64,000 nucleotides of DNA, taken from assembly GCA_944321925.1 (NCBI GenBank), contig CALUND010000006.1:1-64000 (forward strand), in the 5' to 3' direction. The position numbers and the translations under genes were made by a program. The notes below the pieces were generated by a model. It was given only the letters and a program-made list of their open reading frames with translations. It had not been told where the DNA came from and searched no databases. The DNA comes from an uncultured Rikenellaceae bacterium (GTDB taxonomy: Bacteria > Bacteroidota > Bacteroidia > Bacteroidales > Rikenellaceae). Below are positions 33,652 to 42,417 of the stretch, one piece after another (positions within the stretch are counted from its first letter, which is position 1; every line of letters begins with the position of its first letter).

Positions 33652-34944
33652 TCACACCTTCGCCACAAACTCTTCGAGGGCCGACAGATCGACCGACAAC
33701 CGTTCGGAATGTTGCGGACGATTCATCGAGAGCTCCAACCGCTCGGGCAATGGGACATGCGCCCCCGTAACGGAAGCGATAACCTCTCCGAATTTTGCAG
33801 GATGGGCCGTCGAGAGATAGAATCCCGGCCTTGCGATCGCCATCGAGGCGGCATACCCCACCGCACTGTGCGGATCGGAGAAATAGCCGTATGTGCGGTA
33901 AAGCTCTCCGATCGTCTCCAAAATGCGCTCATCGTCGCAACGGAAACCGATCAATTCGCTCCGCAGTCGTTCCGCATCGCCATCACACAGCCACAACATC
34001 CGTTCGAAATTGCTCGGAGCACCCACATCCATCGCGTTGGCAGGCGTCTGCACCGACGGACGCGGCCGGTAAACGCCCGTGCGCAAAAACTCGGGCACCA
34101 CGTCGTTGCAATTCGAAGCTGCCACAAAACCTTTCACCGGAAGCCCCATCCGCCGAGCCAGCATCCCGGCAGCCAAGTTGCCGAAATTACCGCTCGGGAC
34201 GACAATCGTCGGAGAGTCCTCGCCGGTCGCCCGCTGCCACTGGAAATAGCCGTAGAAATAGTAGAACGCCTGGGGAATCCACCGCAACAGGTTGATCGAA
34301 TTGGCGGAGGTCACACACCGTCGGTTCCGGAAATCTCTATCGGCAAAGAGCTCTTTCACCAATCGTTGGCAATCGTCGAAAGTTCCTGCCACCCGCAGCG
34401 GATGGATATTTTCGCCGAGCGTCGTCATCTGACACTCCTGCAAACGGCTGATCTTCCCCTCCGGATAGAGCACAACCACATCGATTCCCGGGACACGGTA
34501 AAAACCGTGCGCCACGGCGCTGCCCGTATCGCCCGAGGTAGCCGTAAGAATCACCAGTCGTTCCTCCCGCTCTTTCAGCAAACCGATCATACGCCCCATG
34601 AATCCGGCTCCGAAATCCTTGAAAGCGCAAGTCGGCCCATGGAAAAGTTCGAGTGTATAACGACCCCGACCGACTGCTTTCAGAGGCACCGGAAACCTAT
34701 AGAGACTCTCAAGTTCCCTCTGCATGAGCAGCGGATCGAGATCGTCGCCGAAAAAAAGTTCGGCCAGATAGTCCGCCAATGCCGCGTAAGAGATTTCGGC
34801 CCGTCGAGCCGCCTCCGCCAGATCGACTTGCGGAATCCGTTCCGGCACGAACAGTCCGCCATCGGGAGCAAGGCCCATCATCGCGGCTTCGCGAAGCGTC
34901 GAGCCATTCTTACGTTCCGTATCCCGTGTGCTGTAATAGTTCAT
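33652..34944 (-). CDS. thrC: Threonine synthase
   Basis: 430 residues, the length of the longer bacterial ThrC type. The N-terminal MNYYSTRDTERK...LREAAMMGL is characteristic. The PLP lysine is about residue 109 in HGPTCAFKDFGAGFMG. LTATSGDTGSAVAHGF (about 151-166) and VVPSGNFGNLAAG (about 246-258) form the phosphate- and substrate-binding loops. It converts O-phosphohomoserine to threonine. It lies 15 nt downstream of thrB in the same operon and is presumably controlled by the leader-peptide attenuator at 35928-36291. Transcription runs into an intergenic region without an obvious strong terminator. Confidence 0.95.
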   Translation of the reverse strand: MNYYSTRDTERKNGSTLREAAMMGLAPDGGLFVPERIPQVDLAEAARRAEISYAALADYLAELFFGDDLDPLLMQRELESLYRFPVPLKAVGRGRYTLELFHGPTCAFKDFGAGFMGRMIGLLKEREERLVILTATSGDTGSAVAHGFYRVPGIDVVVLYPEGKISRLQECQMTTLGENIHPLRVAGTFDDCQRLVKELFADRDFRNRRCVTSANSINLLRWIPQAFYYFYGYFQWQRATGEDSPTIVVPSGNFGNLAAGMLARRMGLPVKGFVAASNCNDVVPEFLRTGVYRPRPSVQTPANAMDVGAPSNFERMLWLCDGDAERLRSELIGFRCDDERILETIGELYRTYGYFSDPHSAVGYAASMAIARPGFYLSTAHPAKFGEVIASVTGAHVPLPERLELSMNRPQHSERLSVDLSALEEFVAKV

Positions 34945-34959
34945 TGCATTTCCGTTTTT

Positions 34960-35886
34960 TTATTCGACAATCCGTGCTCCCACATTCGACACCCGGCCAG
35001 CATAAGGCCGACAGCCGACATTCCGAGCGTCAAAATGCGCTTTCATCCGATCGGCAACCCGACATGCCGTATCGTAGTCTGCCGTCAGGGCAAAGACCGA
35101 AGGTCCCGACCCGGCGATATTCAATGCCAGTGCACCCTCCTCCAACGCGCCGCTTTTCAGAAGGTCGTAATCGGGAATGAAGCCTTTGCGATAGGGCTCC
35201 ACCACGACATCGCACATCGAACGACCGATCAGCTCGACATCTCCCAACGCGAATCCGGCCACCAAGCCCCCGACATTACCCCACTGCGTCACCGCCTTTG
35301 CGAGCGGAATCTCACGAGGAAGAGCTTCCCGAGCCATCTTGGTACTGACCACGATATCCGGATGGACCACCGCGTAGAAAAAATTGTCGGGAACGGGCAG
35401 GCGCACAATGTCCAGAGGTTCGTAACCACGGATCAACACCACGCCACCCAACAGTGCGGGCCCCACATTGTCGGCATGAGCCGTGCCGCCCAACAGAGCC
35501 TCTCCCTGCATGGCGAACTCCACCAACTGCCGGCCCGAGAAGGGACGACCCAACAGCTCGTTGATTCCGTAGACAGCCGCAGCCGACGAAGCAGCACTCG
35601 AACCGATTCCGCTGCCGGGTACAATTTTTTCGAGAAGTCGAATCTCGATCCTCACAGGCTCTCCATAAGCCTCCGACATCATTCTTACGGCAGGTGTAAT
35701 TACATTTTCTTCGATCTTTTCGGGCAGGACAACCCCGCTTTCGTTACGGATCGAGAACCCCTCGGCTCCCTTCTCCACGCCGATCTCCATGAGATCGCCC
35801 ACACCATCGAGCGTCAGTCCCATCACATCGAAACCGCACCCCAAATTCGCCACAGTCCCCGGCGCAAAAACCTTGATATATTGCAT
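34960..35886 (-). CDS. thrB: Homoserine kinase (GHMP type)
   Basis: 308 residues. The GHMP-kinase ATP-binding motif is PGSGIGSSAASSAAAVYG (about residues 89-106). VFAPGTVANLGCGFDVMGL lies at the N-terminus (about 5-23) and a glycine-rich NIAGSGPSVFAL near 257 forms motif 3. It phosphorylates homoserine for threonine synthesis. The first enzyme gene, thrA, is absent from this operon. The 273-nt leader upstream of the start codon encodes a Thr/Ile-rich peptide and carries a terminator-like hairpin. Confidence 0.95.
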   Translation of the reverse strand: MQYIKVFAPGTVANLGCGFDVMGLTLDGVGDLMEIGVEKGAEGFSIRNESGVVLPEKIEENVITPAVRMMSEAYGEPVRIEIRLLEKIVPGSGIGSSAASSAAAVYGINELLGRPFSGRQLVEFAMQGEALLGGTAHADNVGPALLGGVVLIRGYEPLDIVRLPVPDNFFYAVVHPDIVVSTKMAREALPREIPLAKAVTQWGNVGGLVAGFALGDVELIGRSMCDVVVEPYRKGFIPDYDLLKSGALEEGALALNIAGSGPSVFALTADYDTACRVADRMKAHFDARNVGCRPYAGRVSNVGARIVE

Positions 35887-35927
35887 TATAAAATTTCTTT
35901 TGGTTAATTGACTACACGACCTTATTC

Positions 35928-35966
35928 AAAAAACAGGACCGACATCCTACCGCAGGTCTCGGTTCA
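35928..35966 (-). terminator. Attenuator terminator hairpin before thrB
   Basis: On the minus strand ACCGA pairs with TCGGT (plus coordinates 35938-35942 and 35959-35963), with an inner CCT/AGG pair. The stem is followed after CCTG by a run of six T (35928-35933). It lies about 42 nt upstream of the thrB start codon, between the leader peptide and the operon. The stem is short, so its strength is uncertain. Confidence 0.5.
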
Positions 35967-36159
35967 AAGATTCCTTCATCCGCTTTTTCGGACGGTCGAT
36001 GTTCCGCTCCGATTGCATTTCACCCCCTCGGCCTTAACGGACCGCATACCATGCGGGCGATTCGGATTCCGGAATTGTCGGATTTTTCACACTGGATTTT
36101 CCGCTCCGGCAGTCTGAGCCGGAAATACGCACACAAGAATAGATGCCACGGAATAATAA
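35967..36159 (-). promoter_or_regulatory. Thr leader region between peptide and terminator
   Basis: Carries further hairpins that could alternate with the terminator: TCCGGC/GCCGGA around 36102-36120 and CCGCAT/ATGCGG around 36049-36063. Which of them acts as an antiterminator cannot be settled by eye. Confidence 0.35.
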
Positions 36160-36291
36160 CTACCTAACCCCCTCGGGGGTAATAATAATGGTAGTGGTGG
36201 TAGTCAAAGAGATAACGGAACAAACACAACGGGAGGAAACGCCATTTTCAGCGCATCCACAACCGATCGTCGTATAGTACCGTTCATTCAT
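36160..36291 (-). CDS. Threonine operon leader peptide
   Basis: A 43-codon ORF starting ATG at 36291 (MNERYYTT) and ending in TTTTTIIITPEGVR-stop. Five consecutive Thr codons, three consecutive Ile codons and another Thr codon lie 8-14 codons before the stop, with further Thr codons near the start. This is the same logic as E. coli ThrL, where scarcity of threonyl- or isoleucyl-tRNA stalls the ribosome and prevents termination. It ends 273 nt upstream of thrB, and the ACCCCC/GGGGGT hairpin overlaps its last codons. The TSS predicted from the promoter falls only a few nt before the ATG, so the message would be nearly leaderless. Confidence 0.7.
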   Translation of the reverse strand: MNERYYTTIGCGCAENGVSSRCVCSVISLTTTTTIIITPEGVR

Positions 36292-36299
36292 TACGGCGA

Positions 36300-36331
36300 T
36301 AAAGATAGGAAAAAATCTCCGAACCGCCAAA
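36300..36331 (-). promoter_or_regulatory. Promoter of the thr leader/operon
   Basis: On the minus strand TTTG (CAAA at 36328-36331), 20 nt, then TATCTTTA (TAAAGATA at 36300-36307). This matches the -33/-7 pattern except the final base. It places the transcription start right before the leader ATG at 36291. Confidence 0.65.
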
Positions 36332-36548
36332 TCCGACCTGCATGGACCCCAAAAAAGAGCGCCCCTCGCGGCAGGAAAGGAATGAAAAGAGTCTCGCAAC
36401 GCGCCATCGTACATCCCCTTTTGCTCCCCCCCACACGAACAGACCAGAATCCGTTTTATCCCCGAAGAAGAGTTTTTCCGCGACGGAATGCAATTTTGTT
36501 CCGGTTGTTGTAACTTTGCATGGAATAAAAAAGCGACAGCAGCGCTAT

Positions 36549-37409
36549 ATGAGAAAAAGTTTTGCATGGGGGATCATTCTGTTTGCGATAGCGATCGGCT
36601 CCGGCTGCGAGAGCCGCCAAGAGAGCAGCCCCACCATAACCGTCAGCATTCAACCCCTCAAATACATCGTGGAAGCGATCACCGGCAACGACTTTCCGAT
36701 CTCGGTGCTGCTTCCTCCGGGCAGCAGTCCAGAAAATTACGAGCCGTCGCCGCAGCAGTTGATAGAAGTAAGCCGTTCCGGATTGCTTTTCACCACCGGC
36801 CTGATCGGATTCGAACAAAGCATGGTGGAACGCATCGGCCAGGGAGAACACGCTCCCACCATCGTCGATCTGAGCGAACGGATCGACCCCATACAATCGT
36901 TCCACAGCCACGGCACTCACAAACACCTGCAGGGAAACGATCCCCACATCTGGACCTCGCTCCGAAACCTGAAGACCATGGCCGAAACCGCATACGGACA
37001 GATCGCGCTGCACTATCCCGACTCGCTCAAATACCAGTGGAATTTTGAAAAACTGGTTGCCCGACTCGACTCGCTCGACCAGACAATCCAAACGATATTG
37101 TCCGCATCGGGTGTGCAATACTTTCTCGTGTTCCACCCTGCATTCAGCTACTACGCAAGAGATTACGGGCTGACGCAAATCGCCCTGGAAAACGAAGGCA
37201 AAGAGCCTTCGGTCGAACAGTTGCAGGCGGTAATCGACCTGGCTCGCCGGGAAAAGATCGATAAAATATTGTATCAAAGCGAATTCCCCCGCTCCACCGT
37301 AGAGGTCGTCGCCCGTGAAATCGGTGCACGGCCCATCGAAGTGGATATTCTCGGCGAACAGATCACGGACAATCTTCTTTTCCTCACCGAACAAATCGCA
37401 ACGCCATGA
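36549..37409 (+). CDS. Zinc/manganese ABC transporter substrate-binding lipoprotein (ZnuA-like)
   Basis: About 286 residues from the ATG at 36549 (MRKSFAWG); the open frame extends upstream but is not protein-like. A lipobox AIGSGC (Cys near residue 20) suggests membrane anchoring. Cluster A-1 features are present: SIQPLKYIVEAI (about 33-44), LPPGSSPENYEPSP (about 55-68), the His-rich loop SHGTHKHLQGNDPHIWTS (about 119-136) and FLVFHPAFSYYARDYG (about 195-210). It binds Zn or Mn in the periplasm for uptake. A TAACTTTG -7 element lies at 36511-36518. It overlaps the ATP-binding gene by 4 bp. Confidence 0.9.
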   Translation: MRKSFAWGIILFAIAIGSGCESRQESSPTITVSIQPLKYIVEAITGNDFPISVLLPPGSSPENYEPSPQQLIEVSRSGLLFTTGLIGFEQSMVERIGQGEHAPTIVDLSERIDPIQSFHSHGTHKHLQGNDPHIWTSLRNLKTMAETAYGQIALHYPDSLKYQWNFEKLVARLDSLDQTIQTILSASGVQYFLVFHPAFSYYARDYGLTQIALENEGKEPSVEQLQAVIDLARREKIDKILYQSEFPRSTVEVVAREIGARPIEVDILGEQITDNLLFLTEQIATP

Positions 37410-38152
37410 ATCTCGTAACACTCCAAGGGGTATCGGTCGTTTACGACGGACATCCGGCACTGACTGATGTCAGTCTGGAGATCCGCAGCGACGACTTTTT
37501 AGGGGTCATCGGACCCAACGGAGGAGGCAAAACGACACTGGTCAAAGCCATCCTGGGAGATATTCCCTATTCCGGCAGGATCGAATATGCATCCGAACTC
37601 GAATCGGAGGGATATCGCCGAATCGGTTATCTGCCCCAGATCAACCCGTTTGACCGCACATTTCCCATCTCCGTAATCGAGGTCGTGGTGTCGGGACTGC
37701 AGGCGCAAAAACGATTGATCCATCGCTATCGTCCGGACGACTATGACAAAGCCCGCAGCCTGTTAGAGATGACCGGCATATCGGACATCGCCCGCAAACC
37801 GATCGGCGAGATATCGGGAGGAGAGGCTCAGCGGGCACTGCTCTGCCGGGCCCTGATTTCCGAGCCGAAACTTCTGATCCTCGATGAGCCTGCCAATTTC
37901 GTTGACAACCGTTTCGAAGGCGAGCTCTATGAAATTCTCCGACAACTGAACCGTCAAATGGCCATCGTCATGGTCTCGCACGACATCGGCACCATCACCA
38001 GCGTAGTGAAAAACATCGTCTGTGTCAACCGCACCGTCCATCGCCACGACTCCAACCTGATCACGGCCGAACAGCTGGAGAATTACAACTGTCCGATCCA
38101 GATCCTGTCACACGGTACGGTTCCCCACACCGTCTTGAAACGACACGACTAA
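37406..38152 (+). CDS. Zinc/manganese ABC transporter ATP-binding protein (ZnuC-like)
   Basis: 248 residues. Walker A GPNGGGKTTL (about 32-41), signature ISGGEAQRALLCRA (about 138-151, a variant of LSGGQ), Walker B LLILDEPAN (about 159-167) and the switch His in VSHDIGT are present. It energises import of the metal delivered by the ZnuA-like protein. The start overlaps znuA by 4 bp (ATGA), so they are translationally coupled. The membrane permease that should complete the transporter is missing here; the next gene is convergent and overlaps by 4 bp. Confidence 0.9.
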   Translation: MNLVTLQGVSVVYDGHPALTDVSLEIRSDDFLGVIGPNGGGKTTLVKAILGDIPYSGRIEYASELESEGYRRIGYLPQINPFDRTFPISVIEVVVSGLQAQKRLIHRYRPDDYDKARSLLEMTGISDIARKPIGEISGGEAQRALLCRALISEPKLLILDEPANFVDNRFEGELYEILRQLNRQMAIVMVSHDIGTITSVVKNIVCVNRTVHRHDSNLITAEQLENYNCPIQILSHGTVPHTVLKRHD

Positions 38153-39513
38153 AAGATCTTCTTCACCCACTTCAACCCTTTGTAAGGGGCGTAACGCACC
38201 GGGAGATCGAAACGCGTCGAATTGCACAGAACGGCCCGACAATTACTGAATGCCAGGAAACTCTCACGACCGTGGTAGCGGCCCATTCCGCTATACCCCA
38301 CTCCACCGAACGGCAACCGATTGTTGGCCAGATGCATGATCGTATCGTTGAGACAGAAACCGCCGGACGATGTCGCCACCAACACGTTACGGCTCTCCCG
38401 TCGCGAACCGAAATAGTACAGAGCCAACGGTTTGGGACGATCGTTGACAAATGCGATGGCACTCTCCAGACGAACGAAGGTACGTACCGGGAGCAACGGA
38501 CCGAATATCTCCTCCTGCCAGAGCGGAGACTCCTCCGGGGCCTCCACGAAAGAGGGTGCCACATATTTTTCAGCCGAACGCACCTCGCCGCCCCACAAAA
38601 TTCGGCTTGCCGTACCCAGAAGCTGTTCCATCCGTTCGGCGGCCCGCACCGAGATCATACGCGGATAGTCGTCGCTCTTCGAAGGATCGTCTCCGAAAAA
38701 TCGCACGACCGCCCTCTTCATCTCTTCGAGAAGAGGTTCTGCGACCGATTCGTGCACCAACAGATAGTCCGGAGCGACGCACGTCTGACCGGCATTGAGC
38801 AGTTTGCCCCAAACGATGCGGCGTGCAGCAACCTCCAAATTCGCCTCCGCGCCGACGATGCAGGGACTTTTCCCGCCCAGCTCCAACACGACCGGCGTCA
38901 GATTCCGGGCTGCCGCAGTCATGACCGTACGGCCGAACTCACCCCCGCCCGTATAGAACAGAATGTCGAAAGCGGTATCGAGCAGCTGATCCATCACTCC
39001 GGGAGCATCTTCCACAACGGCAATATAGGATTCATCGAACAACTCCCGAATCATCCCATGCATGACCGCTGCAGTGTGCGGAGCAGACGGCGACGGTTTC
39101 AACACCGCGCAACATCCGGCCGATATTGCCCCTAAAAGCGGATTCAAGGTCAGTTGCAACGGATAGTTCCACGGCGAGATGATAAGAGCGACCCCGAGCG
39201 GTTCATACTGGGTGCGGCTCGTAGCAGGTTGCAGGAAAAAGGGTGTAGCGACACGACGAGGTCTCATCCATCCTTTCAAACAGCGCAAATGGAGATCGAT
39301 CTCGGCCAAGACAAGGCCGGTCTCCGTCAGATAGCTTTCGAAAGGCGACTTGTGAAGATCCTTCCGCAACGCCTCGGCAATCTCATTCTCCCGCTCCATG
39401 AGAGCTCTGCGCAACTTGCGAAGAGCCTCCCGACGAAACTCCAAAGGGCGTGTCGCCCCTGAGGCAAAAAAGGCTCGTTGTCTTTCGACAATCTCGCTGA
39501 CTCGGCAATCCAT
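38149..39513 (-). CDS. Aldehyde dehydrogenase, class 3-like
   Basis: 454 residues, the short length of class 3 enzymes. PWNYPLQLTLNPL (about 111-123), the catalytic Glu in LELGGKSPCIV (about 205-215) and the nucleophilic Cys in NAGQTCVAPDYLL (about 235-247) are present, with EEIFGPLLPV near 332. It oxidises fatty or aromatic aldehydes with NAD(P)+, often to detoxify lipid-derived aldehydes. The short C-terminal hydrophobic end typical of membrane-bound relatives is not obvious. It is transcribed convergently with the znu pair and overlaps it by 4 bp. Confidence 0.93.
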   Translation of the reverse strand: MDCRVSEIVERQRAFFASGATRPLEFRREALRKLRRALMERENEIAEALRKDLHKSPFESYLTETGLVLAEIDLHLRCLKGWMRPRRVATPFFLQPATSRTQYEPLGVALIISPWNYPLQLTLNPLLGAISAGCCAVLKPSPSAPHTAAVMHGMIRELFDESYIAVVEDAPGVMDQLLDTAFDILFYTGGGEFGRTVMTAAARNLTPVVLELGGKSPCIVGAEANLEVAARRIVWGKLLNAGQTCVAPDYLLVHESVAEPLLEEMKRAVVRFFGDDPSKSDDYPRMISVRAAERMEQLLGTASRILWGGEVRSAEKYVAPSFVEAPEESPLWQEEIFGPLLPVRTFVRLESAIAFVNDRPKPLALYYFGSRRESRNVLVATSSGGFCLNDTIMHLANNRLPFGGVGYSGMGRYHGRESFLAFSNCRAVLCNSTRFDLPVRYAPYKGLKWVKKIF

Positions 39514-39551
39514 AAGGCATTATTGTATATGGGTTCGTCTCATCCAAAGAC

Positions 39552-39587
39552 AAAAAAACCGCAAACGGCATGCCGTCAGCGGTTTTG
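39552..39587 (-). terminator. Terminator of the small helical-protein gene
   Basis: AACCGC..GCGGTT encloses ACGGCATGCCGT. On the minus strand it ends in a T-run (A-run at 39552-39558). Confidence 0.85.
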
Positions 39588-39611
39588 CATCTCGATAAAA
39601 TGAAGAAACGC

Positions 39612-39893
39612 TTACTTGTTCAGCTCGCTCAGCTCCACGAAAAGCTGATCGATACCAGCGAACATATCACGACGCAACTGAGCGTAATGTTTCTTCACGA
39701 GAGAGGGATTGTGTTTCTCCGCCGGGCGATTGGCACGCTCCACAAGCGAGTTGCGCAGATCGACGGCCTTCTCCATAACCTTCACGATCGCCTCTTTTTT
39801 CTCCGAATGAAAATAGATTGAAAGATAGCAATCCGTCACCACCTCTTCCACGAGGTAGTCGATATCTTTCTTCAGATTTCTTAAACTTGCCAT
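39612..39893 (-). CDS. Small all-helical protein of unknown function
   Basis: 93 residues. It begins MASLRNLKKDIDYLVEEVV and is rich in charged and hydrophobic residues in heptad-like spacing, with DLRNSLVERANRP and the C-terminal MFAGIDQLFVELSELN. It looks like a short bundle or coiled coil and has no membrane segment or catalytic motif. Small proteins starting this way occur in many Bacteroidales, as I recall, always uncharacterised. It has a textbook promoter (39927-39957) and its own terminator, so it is an independent unit and probably well expressed. Confidence 0.8.
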   Translation of the reverse strand: MASLRNLKKDIDYLVEEVVTDCYLSIYFHSEKKEAIVKVMEKAVDLRNSLVERANRPAEKHNPSLVKKHYAQLRRDMFAGIDQLFVELSELNK

Positions 39894-39926
39894 GACGTTG
39901 AAATTGTATTGATTTTAGTTTGGATA

Positions 39927-39957
39927 CAAACATACGAAAAAAGCGCACGGAATCAAA
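39927..39957 (-). promoter_or_regulatory. Canonical promoter of the small helical-protein gene
   Basis: On the minus strand TTTG (CAAA at 39954-39957) and TATGTTTG (CAAACATA at 39927-39934) are separated by exactly 19 nt, an exact match to the Bacteroidetes consensus. Confidence 0.85.
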
Positions 39958-40104
39958 ATAATTTCCGCATTCGCGCTCTATTTTAGCCCTTTGTTTCCGG
40001 CAGACAGTGATCCGCAAGCAGTTGCCGATCGCGAAGACGCAATCTTCGCAACGGAACCCAAGGCGTTCGGCCGGACAAAAAATCGAGAGAGACGTGTAGA
40101 CTTG

Positions 40105-41586
40105 TTACAGCTTGAGGAAACGGACGAGATCGCTGCTGTTCATCGACTCCACCCCATAACATGCAGCCGCTTTTTCGCCCGCTTCACCGTGTTTCCAGAC
40201 AGCGATAAGCGCCGCCGAAACCGCATCGTATCCCCGGGCCAGAAGACCGGCCGCCAAACCGGTCAGGACATCTCCGCTGCCGGCCTTCGCCATGCCGGGT
40301 GTCCCTGTAGGATTGAACATCACCCGTCCATCCGGCGTACAGATCGCCGTATAGGCGCCCTTTATCAAGACAACGGAACGAAGTTCGCGAGCCAGTTTGA
40401 GGGTTTTCCCGAATTTTTCCCGATCGTCCGTCCAATCGCCTACGCAACGCCGCAACTCTCCCACATGCGGCGTGAGCAACGATCCCGCAGGCACACAGGC
40501 GCGCAACCGCTCATCGGCAGCGAGCATATTGAGAGCATCGGCATCGAGCACCATCGGTTTCCCCTGTTCGCAGGCAGCCTGGAGCAACATCCCGAACGCC
40601 CGGACCGTCTCGGGAGCCCTTCCCAAGCCCGAACCGATACCGATTGCCGAATAGTTCTCCAACTCTTCGGGCAACGTGGAGAAACAGACTCCCGGATCGA
40701 GACTCGACAGAGCCGACGGACAGGAGAGTTGTATGGCAACCCGCTCCTGTTCGGGAACATGTGCCGTAACCAGACCGCATCCCGACCGAAGTGCACCTCC
40801 CGCCGCCAATACGGCAGCCCCCATCATACGACGCGATCCGCAAACCAACAGCAGATGTCCGTACTGATTTTTATAGGCATAGCGTCTCCGAGGAACCCGA
40901 AGACGCTCTATATCCTCTTTCGTAACAAGATAATAAGGGGAATCGCACGCCTGCATATAGCGTTTATCGAGTCCGATAGGAAGGAGCTCCAGATTTCCGA
41001 CGAACTCGCCGGTGGCAGGGAGCAAAAGGCTCAATTTGGGGAACTCCAAAGCGAGAGTCGTCTCCGCCTCGACCGCCGAGGTCTCTTCCCCGCCCCACTC
41101 CGTCGGCAAACCCGAGGGCAGGTCGATCGAGATCACGCGACAACCCGAAGCACGAATCCGGGCGATCAAGGAACGCAACGGTTCGCGCACAGCCCCTTTG
41201 ACCCCGGTCCCGAGCAGCGCATCGACAATCACACTGTCGGCCGGGAACTCCGGAATATCCCCGGAAGCGAAACGGATCACTTCACGGGGCAGCCGATCGT
41301 AATTGTACCGGCACTCGACGCTCATCTCCTCCGGCGGAAAGGCAAGCGACACGGAACAGACATATCCGGCTTCATGGAGCAGACGGGCCACCGCCAATCC
41401 ATCGCCGCCATTGTTTCCCTTTCCGATGCAGAAGACAAGCGGAGTTTCCCGATCGACATGGTTCATGAACCATTGGGCGATGTTTTGCGAAGCCCTCTCC
41501 ATCAGATCGATCGAAGAGATCGGCTCACGTTCCATCGTAATGCGGTCGGCATTCCGAATCTGCTCTCCGATCAGGATTTTGATCAT
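40105..41586 (-). CDS. nnr: Bifunctional NAD(P)HX epimerase/dehydratase
   Basis: 493 residues with the fused architecture of E. coli Nnr (YjeF). The N-terminal epimerase domain has FCIGKGNNGGDGLAVARLL (about 51-69) and VIVDALLGTG (about 119-128). The C-terminal ADP/ATP-dependent dehydratase has GCGLVTAH (about 270), LTPHVGELRR (about 367-376) and the ribokinase-fold KAGSGDVLTGLAAG (about 437-450). It repairs hydrated NADH and NADPH. It starts 6 nt after argB, in the same orientation, and so is probably the last gene of the arg transcript. Nnr genes travel with unrelated operons in many bacteria. Confidence 0.93.
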   Translation of the reverse strand: MIKILIGEQIRNADRITMEREPISSIDLMERASQNIAQWFMNHVDRETPLVFCIGKGNNGGDGLAVARLLHEAGYVCSVSLAFPPEEMSVECRYNYDRLPREVIRFASGDIPEFPADSVIVDALLGTGVKGAVREPLRSLIARIRASGCRVISIDLPSGLPTEWGGEETSAVEAETTLALEFPKLSLLLPATGEFVGNLELLPIGLDKRYMQACDSPYYLVTKEDIERLRVPRRRYAYKNQYGHLLLVCGSRRMMGAAVLAAGGALRSGCGLVTAHVPEQERVAIQLSCPSALSSLDPGVCFSTLPEELENYSAIGIGSGLGRAPETVRAFGMLLQAACEQGKPMVLDADALNMLAADERLRACVPAGSLLTPHVGELRRCVGDWTDDREKFGKTLKLARELRSVVLIKGAYTAICTPDGRVMFNPTGTPGMAKAGSGDVLTGLAAGLLARGYDAVSAALIAVWKHGEAGEKAAACYGVESMNSSDLVRFLKL

Positions 41587-41592
41587 TTTTCG

Positions 41593-42369
41593 CTATGCTT
41601 TACGCAGCGTCGTTCCGCCGTAACCCGGAGAAGCAATCCGCTCGGCGCTGCATATTACGACCCGTTTCACCCCGCCATCGATGGCGCGAAAGGCGTTTTC
41701 CAGTTTCGGCAGCATGCCTCCATCGACCACTCCATCCGCCTTCAACCGTTCGAAATCGCGTTCGGTGATCTCCGGAACGACCGAATCTTCGTCCTGAATA
41801 TCTCGAAGAACTCCCTGCTTCTCAAAACAATAGACCAGCTCCACCTCGACGCCTGCCGCAGCCAGTCCGGTAGCGACCGTCTGCGCCACCGTATCGGCAT
41901 TCGTATTGAGCAGAGTTCCTTTCCCGTCGGAGGTAATCGGAGCGACGACCAGCGTATAGCCCGCACCGGTCAGCAATTCCACGAGCTCCGTATTGATGCC
42001 ATCCGGATCGCCCACGAACCCATAATCCACCGGCTCCGGAGAGCGTCGGTGGGACAGAATGAACCGGGCGTCGGCTCCGCACAGTCCGATGGCGTTGCAA
42101 CCTTCGGCCTGCAGTGCTGCCACGATCCGTTTGTTGATTCCTCCGGCATAGACCATCGTCACCACTTCGAGAGTCCGTTCATCGGTTACGCGACGTCCGC
42201 CGATCATCTGCGTCTCGATGCCGAGCGAACGAGAGATCGTCGTGGCGACCTTACCTCCGCCATGCACCAGGATTTTTTCGCCGGGCAACGCCGCGAAATC
42301 GTGCAAAAAAGCGGAGAGCTTTTCGGGAGCATCGACTACGTTTCCGCCGATCTTAACAACTTTCAACAT
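41593..42369 (-). CDS. argB: Acetylglutamate kinase (or succinylglutamate kinase)
   Basis: 258 residues. KIGGNVV (about 6-12), ILVHGGGKVATTISR (about 34-48, the phosphate-binding loop) and the YAGGINKRIVAAL segment (about 77-89) identify the amino-acid kinase family ArgB. It phosphorylates the N-acylated glutamate. In Bacteroides the pathway uses N-succinyl rather than N-acetyl intermediates at least at the carbamoyl-transfer step, so the natural acyl group here is uncertain. A TAACTTTG -7 element (CAAAGTTA 42374-42381) is 5 nt upstream, but its -33 partner is not clear. Confidence 0.93.
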   Translation of the reverse strand: MLKVVKIGGNVVDAPEKLSAFLHDFAALPGEKILVHGGGKVATTISRSLGIETQMIGGRRVTDERTLEVVTMVYAGGINKRIVAALQAEGCNAIGLCGADARFILSHRRSPEPVDYGFVGDPDGINTELVELLTGAGYTLVVAPITSDGKGTLLNTNADTVAQTVATGLAAAGVEVELVYCFEKQGVLRDIQDEDSVVPEITERDFERLKADGVVDGGMLPKLENAFRAIDGGVKRVVICSAERIASPGYGGTTLRKA

Positions 42370-42417
42370 AGCGCAAAGTTATAGCAATCAAAATGTTGAC
42401 ATCGAATAAACAAGTTA

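Noticed and set aside
39991..42384. 797-codon open frame antisense to nnr and argB
   Set aside because: It covers two well-supported genes and a gap; its composition is typical of a shadow frame.
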